A stretch of DNA of 64,000 nt from Psychrosphaera sp. F3M07 (GTDB lineage Bacteria; Pseudomonadota; Gammaproteobacteria; Enterobacterales; Alteromonadaceae). The notes under the pieces were generated by a model. It was not told where the DNA came from. It did no database searches and saw only the letters and a program-made list of their open reading frames with translations. This document shows, piece after piece, positions 53,874 to 63,920 of this stretch (positions are counted from its first letter, which is position 1; every line of letters begins with the position of its first letter). A program made the translations under genes and the position numbers. The stretch is from NCBI RefSeq assembly GCF_018860345.1, contig NZ_JAHKPJ010000025.1, positions 400,687 through 464,686 of the forward strand. Reading direction: 5' to 3'.

Positions 53874-55076
53874 ATGAACAAAACTTATATTTTAACCTTA
53901 CTGGCAATATTATTTATGTTTAATGTTAATGCAAAAACAACAAACCAAATAAGAGTCGCTACCTTTAATGTCAGTATGGAAGCACTAAATTATGTGCCAT
54001 ATCAAAAAGGTAAAACCCCAGAGGTCTCAGGCCAAACCCTTGTCGATGCCCTTGCGTCTGATCACCAACAAATTAAAAACATTGCTGAGATTATACAAAG
54101 AGTTAATCCCGATATTATCTTACTTAATGAGTTTGATAATGGCGTAAACACTAATACAAATGACCACGCGGCATTATTAAGTTTTATTAAAAACTATTTA
54201 AATCAAAGTCAAAATGGTCAAAGCGCTGTTGATTACCCCTATTATTATCAAGGCCCCGTCAACACAGGTGTTAATTCTGGTGATGACCTAGACAACAATG
54301 GCATTGCTGGACAATTACCGGCTGACGGTTACGGATATGGACACTTCCCTGGTCATTTTGCGATGGCGTTATTATCCAAATACCCAATTGATGAAAGTAA
54401 AATTAGAACTTTCCAGCATTTTAAATGGAAAGACATGCCGGGGGCACTTCGTCCTTTTCACCCAGACACCAAACAACCTTGGCATAACGAAACAACATGG
54501 AGTAATTTCCGCTTATCATCAAAATCACATTGGGATATCCCGGTAAATGTTAATGGTTCAGAACTGCATATTTTAGCCAGTCACCCCACCCCACCAGTGT
54601 TTGATGGTAAAGAAGATCGTAATGGCAAACGCAACCATGATGAAATTCGTTTTTGGACAGATTATATAACGCCAAACAATGCCTCTTACATCTACGATGA
54701 CCAAGGTAACAAAGGGGGTCTTGCTGTAAATAAGTCCTTTGTATTAATGGGCGACCAAAATGCAACTATCCATGAAGGTAATGCCATTAAAACAGGCATT
54801 GCCGATTTATTGGCTCACTCTCGTATTCAAGATGTAATGCCGCAAAGTAACGGCGCATTAAAACACAAACCTAATAATGAATTTGCCAAATATCACACTG
54901 CTTTTTGGGGCATGAGAGTAGATTACGTGCTGCCTTCAACTACGGGGATCTCGGTAAAAGACAGTGGTGTATTTTGGCCAACAAAAGACGATAGTTTATT
55001 TAGGTTAATTAAAGATCGAAGTGCATCGTCAGATCATCGATTAGTTTGGTTAGACCTAGACCTAAATAAGCCATAA
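53874..55076 (+). CDS. Secreted endonuclease/exonuclease/phosphatase-fold protein
   Basis: Exported protein of 400 residues. The signal peptide is 1-20 (LLAILFMFNVNA). The EEP-fold motifs are spread as usual: IRVATFNVSMEAL, PDIILLNEFDN (metal Glu), ASHPTPPVFDG, LMGDQNATIHEGN and the C-terminal SSDHRLVWLDLD with the catalytic His. The substrate may be nucleic acid, nucleotide or another phosphoester. Located two bases after the rutR-like gene and 31 before the alkaline phosphatase, so the three form one operon. Confidence 0.88.
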   Translation: MNKTYILTLLAILFMFNVNAKTTNQIRVATFNVSMEALNYVPYQKGKTPEVSGQTLVDALASDHQQIKNIAEIIQRVNPDIILLNEFDNGVNTNTNDHAALLSFIKNYLNQSQNGQSAVDYPYYYQGPVNTGVNSGDDLDNNGIAGQLPADGYGYGHFPGHFAMALLSKYPIDESKIRTFQHFKWKDMPGALRPFHPDTKQPWHNETTWSNFRLSSKSHWDIPVNVNGSELHILASHPTPPVFDGKEDRNGKRNHDEIRFWTDYITPNNASYIYDDQGNKGGLAVNKSFVLMGDQNATIHEGNAIKTGIADLLAHSRIQDVMPQSNGALKHKPNNEFAKYHTAFWGMRVDYVLPSTTGISVKDSGVFWPTKDDSLFRLIKDRSASSDHRLVWLDLDLNKP

Positions 55077-55107
55077 ATTATTCAGTGCATAAATATTGGA
55101 ATCTAAG

Positions 55108-56427
55108 ATGAAAAAAACGCTCCTGATCACATGTATGACGTTATTGCTTGCAGCTTGTGGTAATGAAAACCAAGTCAGTAAAACACAACCGGTTAAAAAC
55201 ATTATTATGGTTGTCTCTGACGGAACCGGCCCGGCTTATACCACGGCTTACCGTTATTATAATGACGATCCAACCACAGAAACGATTGAAGAAACTGTTT
55301 TTGACCGTCATTTAGTGGGCATGGCAAGTACTTACCCTGCTCGTGTATCAGGTTATGTTACCGATTCAGCAGCGGCGGCAACAGCCTTATCAACTGGCAT
55401 AAAAAGTTATAACGGCGCTATTGGTGTTGATGTTAATAAACAGCCAATTCAAACCGTTTTGGAATACGCAAAACTAACGGGTAAAAAAACAGGGGTCGTG
55501 GTGACGTCACAAATTAACCACGCAACACCCGCGTCTTATTTAGCCCATAACGAAAGTCGTAAAAACTATGACGCGATCGCTAATAGCTATATCGATGATG
55601 GTATAAAGGCAGATGTCTATTTGGGTGGCGGCTGGGAATACTTTATCCGAGATGACCGTAACCTTGTAGAAGAGTTTAAAACTGCAGGATTCCAATACGT
55701 AGATAATTATGACCAATTAGGTAGCCTTAAAGCGAATACGCCAGTGCTTGGTTTATTTGATAAAGTTGGATTACCTTGGGCTTTAGATGATAAACACCCT
55801 AATCGTTTATCTATAATGACGAAAGCCGCCATTAAACAACTAGAAAATGACAATGGTTACTTCATGTTAATTGAAGCGAGCCAAGTAGACTGGGCTGGAC
55901 ACGGTAACGATATTGCCTCTGCGATGACAGAAATAAACGATCTTGCTATCACAATGGAATACTTAGAAGAATACGTTAAATTACATCCTGATACTTTAGT
56001 GATATTAACGGCAGATCACAGCACTGGTGGCTTAACGATTGCGGCAGATGGTAAATATGAATGGAATCCAGAATTTCTCCGTACCATGACAGAGTCAGCA
56101 ACGTCTATTGCCAATAAATTAATAGCCACTGATATCACCAAGTCATTCGTTGAAGAATTGCTTCATTTTAGCGTTTCGGATGAAGAGGTGAACAGATTAC
56201 AACAAGCTAAAATAGAACAACAAACGTCGACATTTGAATATAACCCACCGGTTTATAACGCCGTTAAAGCCATTATTGATAAACGTACCAATACTGGCTG
56301 GACAACTAGTGGACACACAGGTGTAGATGTTCAGGTTTTTGCAATGGGTGCAAATACAGACATGTTTAAAGGCATCATTGATAATACCGATATAGCCAAA
56401 AATATATTCACTTTACTTGGTCGATAA
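55108..56427 (+). CDS. Alkaline phosphatase, lipoprotein
   Basis: PhoA-superfamily alkaline phosphatase of 439 residues carrying a lipobox (LLLAACGN, lipidated Cys about residue 17), so it is probably anchored in the envelope. The catalytic elements are seen: MVVSDGTGP (metal Asp), the nucleophile Ser in TDSAAAATAL, ILTADHSTGGL (metal Asp-His) and TSGHTGVDV (metal His). The TTG at 55096 adds four residues; the ATG at 55108 is chosen because a lipoprotein signal starts there and GGA lies upstream. It removes phosphate from monoesters, including nucleotides. Last gene of the rutR-like operon, with a good terminator after it. Confidence 0.92.
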   Translation: MKKTLLITCMTLLLAACGNENQVSKTQPVKNIIMVVSDGTGPAYTTAYRYYNDDPTTETIEETVFDRHLVGMASTYPARVSGYVTDSAAAATALSTGIKSYNGAIGVDVNKQPIQTVLEYAKLTGKKTGVVVTSQINHATPASYLAHNESRKNYDAIANSYIDDGIKADVYLGGGWEYFIRDDRNLVEEFKTAGFQYVDNYDQLGSLKANTPVLGLFDKVGLPWALDDKHPNRLSIMTKAAIKQLENDNGYFMLIEASQVDWAGHGNDIASAMTEINDLAITMEYLEEYVKLHPDTLVILTADHSTGGLTIAADGKYEWNPEFLRTMTESATSIANKLIATDITKSFVEELLHFSVSDEEVNRLQQAKIEQQTSTFEYNPPVYNAVKAIIDKRTNTGWTTSGHTGVDVQVFAMGANTDMFKGIIDNTDIAKNIFTLLGR

Positions 56428-56490
56428 CCACAAAGTTAAATCGCTCACCCCAGTTTCATAAGCTTTTAAATACTGGCAGTGACAAAACAT

Positions 56491-56527
56491 AAAAGGACGC
56501 TGATACTAATATCAACGTCCTTTTTTT
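56491..56527 (+). terminator. Terminator after the alkaline phosphatase gene
   Basis: AAAAGGACG pairs with CGTCCTTTT, with an inner GATA/TATC stem and a seven-T tail on the plus strand, 64 bases past the stop. It may also serve the convergent gene. Confidence 0.85.
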
Positions 56528-56568
56528 ATTCCTAGGGTTTCATACTTAATCGATAGTTACTCAATTTG

Positions 56569-57690
56569 TTAATGGTTTATCCATTCTTCTGCAACAGGCA
56601 GTGAAAATAACAAAGGGGCCATTTTTTCATAGTTAGCTTGGTTCGATGGACAATTTATATTTTTCAGATAATTACGTTTCCAAGGGTCATTAACCACCCA
56701 AATCGTACTACCAATAACACCAAGACCTTCCAAAGAAGAATTATCCATTAACTCCCATGGCTCACAACTGTTGTCATTGGTTTCAGCCATAAAATCCAAC
56801 GTGATGATCTTGGTTGGATTTTGTTTAGATAGGTCAATAAACCACAACTGATTATCATTTCTTGCCGCGGCAATTAAATAACCTGGATGATCATCTATTG
56901 CCAAATAGTCCATACCATTAAGAGGATGGTTACCCGCAGTAAATTGAGGTAATCGTAATTCTGGATCTAGCACCTTGGCAAATTCATCGGTATTCCAAAA
57001 GTCTTTTGTGATCTGAACGGAGAAGATTCTAGGCTGGGTATGTATGTCTTTTTCAAGGGCTAAATATAATTGATTGTCTTGACCAAATGCTAATCCTTCA
57101 ATACCGTCGTTTGGGAAGTTACCGACTTCAAATTCAGCAGCAAATTGCAAAGGACGTACATGTGTCATTTCCACTGATTTATTATCGTGAATATATAAGC
57201 GTACTAATAAACTCGGGAAATCGGTTGAGCCTGAGTTTTGATAACGTTTGGCACATTCAGCAGATAAACCTTCAATACTGCGAGCGTCTTCGGTAACAAT
57301 AATCACAACGTTATCGTCATTTGGATCAACTGCTAACGCCTCAAAGTCTGGTTTATATGCAAGGTATTGTGCAAAGCAGCTGCTAGTCACATTTTCAGAC
57401 ATTGTCATGGACATGACTTGTTCGTCTAAAACCGCAGACTTAGGGTCGATAACATGCAACTGACTACTTTGAGATTGATGTGCGCTGCCATCTGAAATAG
57501 ATAATAACTTACCGCGCCAATGTTTCAGCCCTGATGTTTGTGGGTCTAACATCACTTGACCATTTGTTTCGGTGATCCACTGCCCTTTTAGTGTCACTTT
57601 AGTATCAGTTACCGTATCGGGGTTTTGATAGATGCCATACATACTCACTAACACCACAAGTATCACTAACAGCAACATTTTCAATTTCAT
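56569..57690 (-). CDS. Esterase-like / phytase-like beta-propeller protein
   Basis: Exported or anchored protein of 373 residues with an N-terminal hydrophobic segment (about 3-22). It then shows the signature of the esterase-like phytase domain: LKHWRGKLLSISDGSAH, YKPDFEALAVDPNDDNVVII, FPNDGIEGLAFGQDNQLYLALE, GNHPLNGMDYLAIDD and SSLEGLGVIGSTIWVVNDPW. These repeated D-x-EGL and similar turns suggest a beta-propeller. Family proteins hydrolyse esters or are simply exported calcium-binding propellers; the substrate cannot be told. It is convergent with the alkaline phosphatase gene, which may be chance. Confidence 0.7.
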   Translation of the reverse strand: MKLKMLLLVILVVLVSMYGIYQNPDTVTDTKVTLKGQWITETNGQVMLDPQTSGLKHWRGKLLSISDGSAHQSQSSQLHVIDPKSAVLDEQVMSMTMSENVTSSCFAQYLAYKPDFEALAVDPNDDNVVIIVTEDARSIEGLSAECAKRYQNSGSTDFPSLLVRLYIHDNKSVEMTHVRPLQFAAEFEVGNFPNDGIEGLAFGQDNQLYLALEKDIHTQPRIFSVQITKDFWNTDEFAKVLDPELRLPQFTAGNHPLNGMDYLAIDDHPGYLIAAARNDNQLWFIDLSKQNPTKIITLDFMAETNDNSCEPWELMDNSSLEGLGVIGSTIWVVNDPWKRNYLKNINCPSNQANYEKMAPLLFSLPVAEEWINH

Positions 57691-57874
57691 AATATTTACT
57701 TTCCAGACTTTGAAGTTTATCCATACATTTAACCACGACTATATTGTCGTTTTATTACCTATATAGCCAGCGCGAAATGTTATATCAGACGCTCTTTTCA
57801 CGTCCCGCATTAAATTCAGGCATCTAACTTAATGGGCAATAAAAAATTTTAGTCAATAAGCCTATTTTTTTTTG

Positions 57875-57904
57875 TTGTACTTTAAATGCCCAGTCCATTC
57901 TAAT
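57875..57904 (+). promoter_or_regulatory. Candidate speA promoter
   Basis: TTGTAC (57875-57880) and TCTAAT (57899-57904) are 18 bases apart, about 50 bases before the speA start. The -35 is poor and the -10 good. Confidence 0.35.
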
Positions 57905-57956
57905 CGCGACCTATTTTTAAAACCTATTGATACATCTAAATTATCAAGGAAAAGCA

Positions 57957-59867
57957 TTGAATAAAAACACACTTGAGAATGTACGCGCTTGTTATAACGT
58001 ACGTCACTGGAGCCAAGGATACTTTGGTATTAACGACTCTGGTAACGTGTATGTAGCCCCTAAAGTGGATAACCAAGAACATACCGTTGACTTAAGTACT
58101 ATAGCTAAAATGATCCAAGATAAAGGCTTAACCTTGCCTGCGTTGGTTCGTTTTCCGCAGATTATTCATCACCGTGTGCATAGTTTATGCGACGCGTTTA
58201 ATAACGCGATTAAAGAATATAACTATCAAGAAAAATACTTATTGGTTTATCCAATTAAAGTAAATCAACAACGTGAAGTTGTGGATGAAATTCTTGCTAG
58301 CCAACATAACCAAGAAACTAAACAACTAGGTTTAGAAGCGGGCAGCAAAGCAGAATTGCTTGCGGTATTAGCCATGGCGCACAAAGCGTCATCGGTGATT
58401 GTGTGTAATGGTTATAAAGACAAAGAATACGTACGTTTGGCACTTATCGGCGAGAAATTAGGCCACCAAGTGCATATCGTTTTAGAAAAGATGTCTGAAT
58501 TAGACATGATTTTAACCGAAGCCAAAAAGTTAGGGGTTAAACCGCGTTTAGGTTTACGTGTGCGTTTAGCATCTCAAGGTAAAGGTAAATGGCAAGCAAG
58601 TGGTGGTGAAAAATCTAAATTTGGTTTATCTGCCTCACAAGTTTTACAAGTTATCAAAGTATTAACCAATGCCAACATGTTGGATGCATTAAAACTGGTG
58701 CATTTCCATTTGGGATCACAAATGGCCAACATCCGTGATGTTAGGTTAGGTGTTAGTGAGGCTGCGCGTTTTTATTGTGAATTACGTAAGTTAGGTGCAG
58801 GTATTATCTGTATGGACGTAGGTGGTGGTTTAGCTATTGATTATGACGGCACACGTAGCCAGTCTCATAACTCAATGAACTACAGCTTGGCTGAATACGC
58901 AAACAACATCGTCTATACCATTGGCGATACTTGTAAAATGTATGACGAGCCTATGCCTATGATTATTTCAGAATCAGGCCGTGCATTAACCGCACATCAT
59001 GCGGTATTAATTTCTAACGTAATTGGTGCTGAGTCATATCAGCCAGAAGTGATACCAGAAGCCGAAACGGATGCACCTTTGTTGTTAAAAAACATGTGGA
59101 ACTCTTGGTTACAGTTAAGCCAACGCAATGATGACAGAGCATTAATCGAAATTTATCACGATACTCAAAGTGACATTGCTGAAGTACACACACAGTTTGG
59201 TATGGGTCTGTTAAACCTAACTCAACGAGCTTGGGCTGAACAAGTTAACTTACGTGTTTGTTATGAATTACATCAATTAATGGATACTAAAAATCGTTTT
59301 CACCGTCCAATTATTGATGGTTTAACTGAAAAATTAGCGGATAAGTTTTTTGTAAACTTTTCATTATTTCAATCTTTGCCAGACTCATGGGGCATTGACC
59401 AAGTATTCCCAGTATTACCACTGACTAACTTGGAACGCTCTCATGAAAAACGGGCAGTATTGTTAGACATTACTTGTGACTCTGACGGCACGATTGGCAG
59501 TTACGTTGATGGGCAAGGTATTGAAACAACCTTACCCGTTCCAGCTTGGAAAGAAGGTGAAGAATACTTATTAGGTTTCTTCTTAGTGGGTGCATACCAA
59601 GAGATTTTAGGGGATATGCATAACTTATTTGGTGATACACACAGCGCCGTCATTTTATTAGATGACGACGGTGAAGTTGAAATTAAAGAAATTAACGAAG
59701 GTGACAGCGTGGCTGACATGTTGAGTTATGTGCACTTAGACGTTGATGTATTTACCGACGCTTATGAAGAGTTAGTGAATACTAAGTTACCAGAAGATCA
59801 ACGTGAGCCAATTTTAGAAGAGTTAGTGGCAGGGTTACGTGGTTATACTTATTTGGAAGATTTTTAA
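57957..59867 (+). CDS. speA: Biosynthetic arginine decarboxylase
   Basis: Decarboxylates arginine to agmatine, the first step of the agmatine route to putrescine. [15 protein letters not shown] carries the PLP lysine. [44 protein letters not shown] and the late [13 protein letters not shown] are hallmarks of Spe[12 protein letters not shown] leads to the C-terminal domain with [16 protein letters not shown]. Length 636 residues. A TTG at 57927 adds ten residues; the TTG at 57957 has AAGGA six bases upstream and is chosen. It is followed by speB two bases later. Confidence 0.96.
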   Translation: MNKNTLENVRACYNVRHWSQGYFGINDSGNVYVAPKVDNQEHTVDLSTIAKMIQDKGLTLPALVRFPQIIHHRVHSLCDAFNNAIKEYNYQEKYLLVYPIKVNQQREVVDEILASQHNQETKQLGLEAGSKAELLAVLAMAHKASSVIVCNGYKDKEYVRLALIGEKLGHQVHIVLEKMSELDMILTEAKKLGVKPRLGLRVRLASQGKGKWQASGGEKSKFGLSASQVLQVIKVLTNANMLDALKLVHFHLGSQMANIRDVRLGVSEAARFYCELRKLGAGIICMDVGGGLAIDYDGTRSQSHNSMNYSLAEYANNIVYTIGDTCKMYDEPMPMIISESGRALTAHHAVLISNVIGAESYQPEVIPEAETDAPLLLKNMWNSWLQLSQRNDDRALIEIYHDTQSDIAEVHTQFGMGLLNLTQRAWAEQVNLRVCYELHQLMDTKNRFHRPIIDGLTEKLADKFFVNFSLFQSLPDSWGIDQVFPVLPLTNLERSHEKRAVLLDITCDSDGTIGSYVDGQGIETTLPVPAWKEGEEYLLGFFLVGAYQEILGDMHNLFGDTHSAVILLDDDGEVEIKEINEGDSVADMLSYVHLDVDVFTDAYEELVNTKLPEDQREPILEELVAGLRGYTYLEDF

Positions 59868-59869
59868 TA

Positions 59870-60811
59870 ATGAACTCAGTTCAAAACAACCTATTTAATC
59901 AGGTAGATAATTCTATCTACTCAAATGCCATGACATTTATGCGTCAGCCTTTATGTTTTGATCCGCTAAATACGGATGCGGATATAGTGGTATTAGGTTT
60001 GCCTTTTGACATGGCCACGTCTGGTCGTTCTGGTGCTCGTATGGGCCCAACGGCCATTCGACAAGCATCGGTCAATCTGGCATGGGAGGGAAGAAAATAT
60101 CCATGGCAGTTTTCTCTATTTGAAAAATTGAATGTGGTTGATGCTGGGGATCTGGTTTACTCAACCGGTGATGCTGACGAATTTACCCAAAAAGTAGAAG
60201 TTGCCACGACCCAACTGCTTAATGCCAATAAAACAATTTTGGCCTTAGGGGGCGATCACTTTGTGACTTTGCCTTTGTTACGTTCATACGCTAAAAAGTT
60301 TGGCAAAATGGCATTAATTCATTTTGACGCTCATACCGACACATACAATAATGGCAGTCGATATGATCACGGCACTATGTTTTTCCATGCACCAAACGAA
60401 GGTTTAATAGATAAAGAACACTCTATTCAAATCGGCATAAGAACCAATTACAAAAGCCAAAACCATGGCTTTAAAGTGATTGATGCGATGCAAGCCAATG
60501 ACGACAGTGTTGAACAAATAGTACAAACCATCAAACAAACGATTGGAAATTTACCCGTGTACCTAACCTTCGACATTGACTGTTTGGATCCGGCTTTTGC
60601 TCCGGGTACGGGCACGCCAGTTTGTGGTGGTTTATCAAGCGATAAAGTATTCAAGATACTACGAGCATTAGCTGGAATAAACTTAGTGGGAATGGATGTG
60701 GTGGAAGTAGCCCCGGCTTACGACAGCGCAGAAATAACCTCACTTGCAGCTGCAACCATAGGTGTAGAGTTATTACATTTATGGACCGTTAAACATAAAA
60801 ACCCACTTTAA
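59870..60811 (+). CDS. speB: Agmatinase
   Basis: Hydrolyses agmatine to putrescine and urea. Ureohydrolase metal motifs are clear: [26 protein letters not shown] and [19 protein letters not shown]. Length 313 residues, standard for SpeB. It begins two bases after the speA stop, so the pair forms the complete arginine-to-putrescine operon. The stop codon lies within the loop of its terminator. Confidence 0.96.
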   Translation: MNSVQNNLFNQVDNSIYSNAMTFMRQPLCFDPLNTDADIVVLGLPFDMATSGRSGARMGPTAIRQASVNLAWEGRKYPWQFSLFEKLNVVDAGDLVYSTGDADEFTQKVEVATTQLLNANKTILALGGDHFVTLPLLRSYAKKFGKMALIHFDAHTDTYNNGSRYDHGTMFFHAPNEGLIDKEHSIQIGIRTNYKSQNHGFKVIDAMQANDDSVEQIVQTIKQTIGNLPVYLTFDIDCLDPAFAPGTGTPVCGGLSSDKVFKILRALAGINLVGMDVVEVAPAYDSAEITSLAAATIGVELLHLWTVKHKNPL

Positions 60812-60822
60812 AAGTGGGTTTT
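60798..60822 (+). terminator. Terminator of speA-speB
   Basis: Arms AAAACCCACTTT and AAAGTGGGTTTT pair around a one-base loop (in practice a shorter stem with a five-base loop) and a T-rich tail follows. The speB stop codon falls at the tip. Confidence 0.85.
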
Positions 60823-60851
60823 GTTATTTTGACTCTTATATATTAAATCGA

Positions 60852-61214
60852 TTACTCATGGCGTAAAATCTTTTCCATCTTTTTTCCTTTAGCTAACTCA
60901 TCCACCAGCTTATCCAAATATCTCACTTGCTGAGTTAACGGATTTTCAAGTTCTTCAACACGATAACCACAAATAACGCCTTTGATTAAATGGGCATTCA
61001 CATTTAATTGAGCGTTTAAAAAAAACTGCTCAAAGGTAATTTCATGTTCAATAAATTGTTGTAACTGTTTGTTTGTATAACCCGTTAACCAACTTATTAT
61101 TTGGTGTAATTCAGCTTTGGTTCTTCCTTTTTTCTCCACCTTAGTCACATAATGTGGATAAACCGACGTAAAGGTCAACTTAGCTATTTTTTCATCATGG
61201 GTTTTAGTAGTCAT
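60852..61214 (-). CDS. DUF2200 family protein
   Basis: Small cytoplasmic protein of 120 residues. The pattern [20 protein letters not shown], then [20 protein letters not shown], and [31 protein letters not shown] is the DUF2200 signature. It is likely helical and basic. Function is unknown. Convergent with speB across the speB terminator. It follows the alpha/beta hydrolase by nine bases, so the two may share a transcript. Confidence 0.88.
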   Translation of the reverse strand: MTTKTHDEKIAKLTFTSVYPHYVTKVEKKGRTKAELHQIISWLTGYTNKQLQQFIEHEITFEQFFLNAQLNVNAHLIKGVICGYRVEELENPLTQQVRYLDKLVDELAKGKKMEKILRHE

Positions 61215-61223
61215 ATTCAGCCT

Positions 61224-62255
61224 CTAATTAAGTGCCTGATTAAATGCTTTATGAAACGCATTATAATCTTCGTACATTGGCATGTGACCTAACCCGTCCA
61301 ACTCTATAAGCGTTGAGTTTTTGATCAAGCTTTGAGCGTGTTTACCTAACATTTTATAGTCGCCCAAGGTTCTGGTTACCCCAGGTTTTAACCAACCTCG
61401 ACCAGGCCCAGTTTTGTCTCTTGTGCCTATAATCAAAAAAGTCTCATTAGTGATTTGAGAAAACTTAGCCACCATGTTTTCAGAAAAGATTGGTCCGTAG
61501 GTTAACGCATTATTCCAAGCCACCGTTTTCCAATCATCTCCCGCTAACCAACCTTTTAACGGTATTAAAAGTTGCTCGTATTCACTTGACCACTGGCCGT
61601 CATAATAGTTTTTCTTTTGATAATTCACCGCTTTATCTAATGTAGTATTAAGCTGAGACTGGTAGAAAAAGTTAATGTCTTTATATTCTACATATTGGCT
61701 GTAATCTTCTAAACCAATCGGATTTATCAAAATCAGTTTATTAACTGCTTGGTTATAATTAACCGCAAAGGTAATGGCTAACATACCCCCCATTGAGTGC
61801 CCAACAAGGTCAAATTTTTGAATACCTAAACTATCCAATAAAGACTTAGTATTTAACGCTAACTGCGCAAAGTTATACTGATACAGATCCGGTTTAGATG
61901 ATTTACCAAAACCAATTTGATCCGGCACGATAACGCGGTATTTTTTACTTAACAGGTCTTGCGCGACATGCTCCCAGTAATAACCAGAAAAGTTTTTACC
62001 GTGTAATAACACGATAACTTTAGCCGCATCTTTATTGCCAATATCCATATAACGCATTTTAAGATCTTGGTTTTGCGAATTAAAATTAAACGTCTTAACG
62101 TCAAACGGATATTCAAACCCGTCTAACTCTTTATTGTATTTAACAGCTTTTTCTTTAAGAGCTGTTCCTTTTAAATCAACACTGGCATAACTTGGCGTAT
62201 TAAGTAAAACAACAGAAATAAACGTACACGCTAGCTTCAATAACAGGTTTTTCAT
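61224..62255 (-). CDS. Exported alpha/beta hydrolase
   Basis: Alpha/beta-hydrolase fold protein of 343 residues with a signal peptide (about 1-24, TFISVVLLNTPSYA). The oxyanion segment is VLLHGKNFSGYYWEH, the nucleophile elbow GHSMGGML, and the catalytic His near the end in GLGHMPMYEDY. The family contains esterases, epoxide hydrolases and haloalkane dehalogenases; substrate unknown. The gene is 38 bases after the DUF6868-like gene and probably in the same unit. Confidence 0.87.
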   Translation of the reverse strand: MKNLLLKLACTFISVVLLNTPSYASVDLKGTALKEKAVKYNKELDGFEYPFDVKTFNFNSQNQDLKMRYMDIGNKDAAKVIVLLHGKNFSGYYWEHVAQDLLSKKYRVIVPDQIGFGKSSKPDLYQYNFAQLALNTKSLLDSLGIQKFDLVGHSMGGMLAITFAVNYNQAVNKLILINPIGLEDYSQYVEYKDINFFYQSQLNTTLDKAVNYQKKNYYDGQWSSEYEQLLIPLKGWLAGDDWKTVAWNNALTYGPIFSENMVAKFSQITNETFLIIGTRDKTGPGRGWLKPGVTRTLGDYKMLGKHAQSLIKNSTLIELDGLGHMPMYEDYNAFHKAFNQALN

Positions 62256-62293
62256 CTACATCTCATCTTTTGAATTGGAAGATTTTAAAGCGA

Positions 62294-62542
62294 TTAATTA
62301 CCCATTACTTTTAACGCTAAATACGGCGCGACCATAAAGACTAAAGTTACGATCTTATAATTACTTAAGAAGTTAAAATACTTCATACTTAAGTCAGTTT
62401 CATCTAAACCGAACAACTTGCTGTGAATGGAAAAAATATAACCTCGCATAAACACCAGCGCTAATGTGGCTATCGATAAATAGGCTATATTAATCACAGA
62501 AGCCCAGCCTAAAAACTCAGTTAATTGTGCCATCGTCATCAT
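62294..62542 (-). CDS. Small membrane protein (DUF6868-like)
   Basis: An 82-residue protein with two membrane helices, at about residues 10-32 (LGWASVINIAYLSIATLALVFM) and 58-78 (YKIVTLVFMVAPYLALKV), joined by a loop with HSKLFGLDETDLSMKY. The pattern is like that of the DUF6868 family as I recall it. AAGGA precedes the first ATG. Function is unknown. Confidence 0.65.
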   Translation of the reverse strand: MMTMAQLTEFLGWASVINIAYLSIATLALVFMRGYIFSIHSKLFGLDETDLSMKYFNFLSNYKIVTLVFMVAPYLALKVMGN

Positions 62543-62615
62543 AGTAAAGTATCCTTTTGAGTCATATTTAAATTCATGTCACTGCCCATTGATACTAGTC
62601 TATTTAAACCAGTCG

Positions 62616-62861
62616 TTAAGTAAAAAATATCTGTTTAAAATGCGGGTTCTCAATTCCAACTTCTAACATGGCAATACTGGCCAAAGTTATTAAAGTTTCC
62701 TTATCATCAATATCCACCTTGATACATTCTTTACGCTCAGCATTATATTGAGTATCAAGGGCAATGCCTTCAATAATCAGTCCCGTCTTCAATGTTATGT
62801 TAACCGGATATCTATACATACAAACTATTTCAACATAGTCGTATTCGTTACAACTTATCAT
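62616..62861 (-). CDS. Rof-like Rho-binding antiterminator
   Basis: An 81-residue protein matching the Rof/YaeO family, small Sm-like proteins that bind the transcription terminator Rho and block its activity. The start MISCNEYDYVEIVCMYRYPV resembles the CDDYDNLELAC start of Rof. The beta strands NITLKTGLIIEGIALDTQYN, ECIKVDIDD, TLITLASIAMLEVGIENPHF follow. The ATG at 62861 has AGGTG about eight bases upstream; a TTG three bases earlier is possible. Function in vivo is inference from E. coli Rof. Confidence 0.8.
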   Translation of the reverse strand: MISCNEYDYVEIVCMYRYPVNITLKTGLIIEGIALDTQYNAERKECIKVDIDDKETLITLASIAMLEVGIENPHFKQIFFT

Positions 62862-62915
62862 CAATGTTCACCTGTCATATACCCTGCTGATGTTTAACTC
62901 TTTATTAATATTATA

Positions 62916-63710
62916 TTAATGTTGGCTTTCTAACTGGTTAGCAATTTCAATAAGATCTTTACCCGTTAAATCTGGTTTGTCAGATAACGGATACAACGCT
63001 TTTCCAGGACGTAAAATAAAAGCCGTTTTCCAACCTGCTTTATCCGCACCAGCAATATCCCATGCGTGTGCAGCGATAAGCATTGCATCTTCAGGAGCAA
63101 CATTCATCTCTTTCTGTGCCCACTGATACACCTTTAAATCAGGTTTGAAAATTTGTAAATTTTGTACCGTTAATGAACCATCAAAGTATTGCGCTAAATT
63201 AGCATTTTTAAGTTGCGCCGCAATACCCGCATCAGACGAGTTGGTTAAAGTGATCATGGTATAACCCATAGCACGAATTTTCTTTAACCCTTCAACCACA
63301 TCTTTATGCGGTTCCAAATCTCTAAACGGCGTTAACACAGCAATACGTGCTTGTTCTGGTGTTAATTTAATATTTTGTTGATTGGCAATCATCTCTAACG
63401 AGGCAATACCAATTTCACCAAAACTATTATATTCACCCATCACATTGCCGACCAAAGAGTAATGCAACATAGTCGTAAACCAATAAGGCACAAGCTCATC
63501 ACGCCCACCCAAAGCTTTAGACACCGACTTCCCAACATTACCTAAATCAAGCAAAGTTTCATTCACATCAAAGAAGATCACCTTAGGTTTTATTTTCTTG
63601 TTTAAATCTGAATCTTGAGAAAACGCTAGGCCTGACATTAAACTTATTGATATCAATAAACCTACGATAAAAGTGTTACAACGAGGTATTAAGGAGTTAC
63701 GACGGGGCAT
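62916..63710 (-). CDS. Exported haloacid-dehalogenase-like hydrolase (type II)
   Basis: HAD-superfamily protein of 264 residues. It has a signal peptide (about 1-31, FIVGLLISISLMSGLAFS), then FFDVNETLLDL with the nucleophile Asp, LTNSSDAGIAAQL (motif II), FKPDLKVYQWAQKEM with the Lys, and MLIAAHAWDIAGADKAGW, with the motif of L-2-haloacid dehalogenases. Such enzymes are usually cytoplasmic; export is unusual. The substrate is not known. First gene of the minus-strand tail, with an inverted repeat 74 bases upstream. Confidence 0.84.
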   Translation of the reverse strand: MPRRNSLIPRCNTFIVGLLISISLMSGLAFSQDSDLNKKIKPKVIFFDVNETLLDLGNVGKSVSKALGGRDELVPYWFTTMLHYSLVGNVMGEYNSFGEIGIASLEMIANQQNIKLTPEQARIAVLTPFRDLEPHKDVVEGLKKIRAMGYTMITLTNSSDAGIAAQLKNANLAQYFDGSLTVQNLQIFKPDLKVYQWAQKEMNVAPEDAMLIAAHAWDIAGADKAGWKTAFILRPGKALYPLSDKPDLTGKDLIEIANQLESQH

Positions 63711-63783
63711 TATAAAAATTCCTATGACATTAAGTATTGAGGCATATAAATGGGCTATAGCCTGAAATAAACCAAAACGACCA

Positions 63784-63806
63784 ATCTCTTATATTCGTAA
63801 AGAGAT
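63784..63806. repeat. Inverted repeat upstream of the exported HAD gene
   Basis: Arms ATCTCTT and AAGAGAT around a nine-base loop, 74-96 bases before the HAD start. A possible operator or a terminator of whatever lies to the right. Confidence 0.35.
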
Positions 63807-63920
63807 CAGCCCGAACAGTACAGACCATTAAAGACAGCAATAAATTTCAAGATGAATGTTATTTATAACATTAATTTCATAGGTGTTAAGAACTGATCGT
63901 TATAAAAGCGGTTACCTTTC

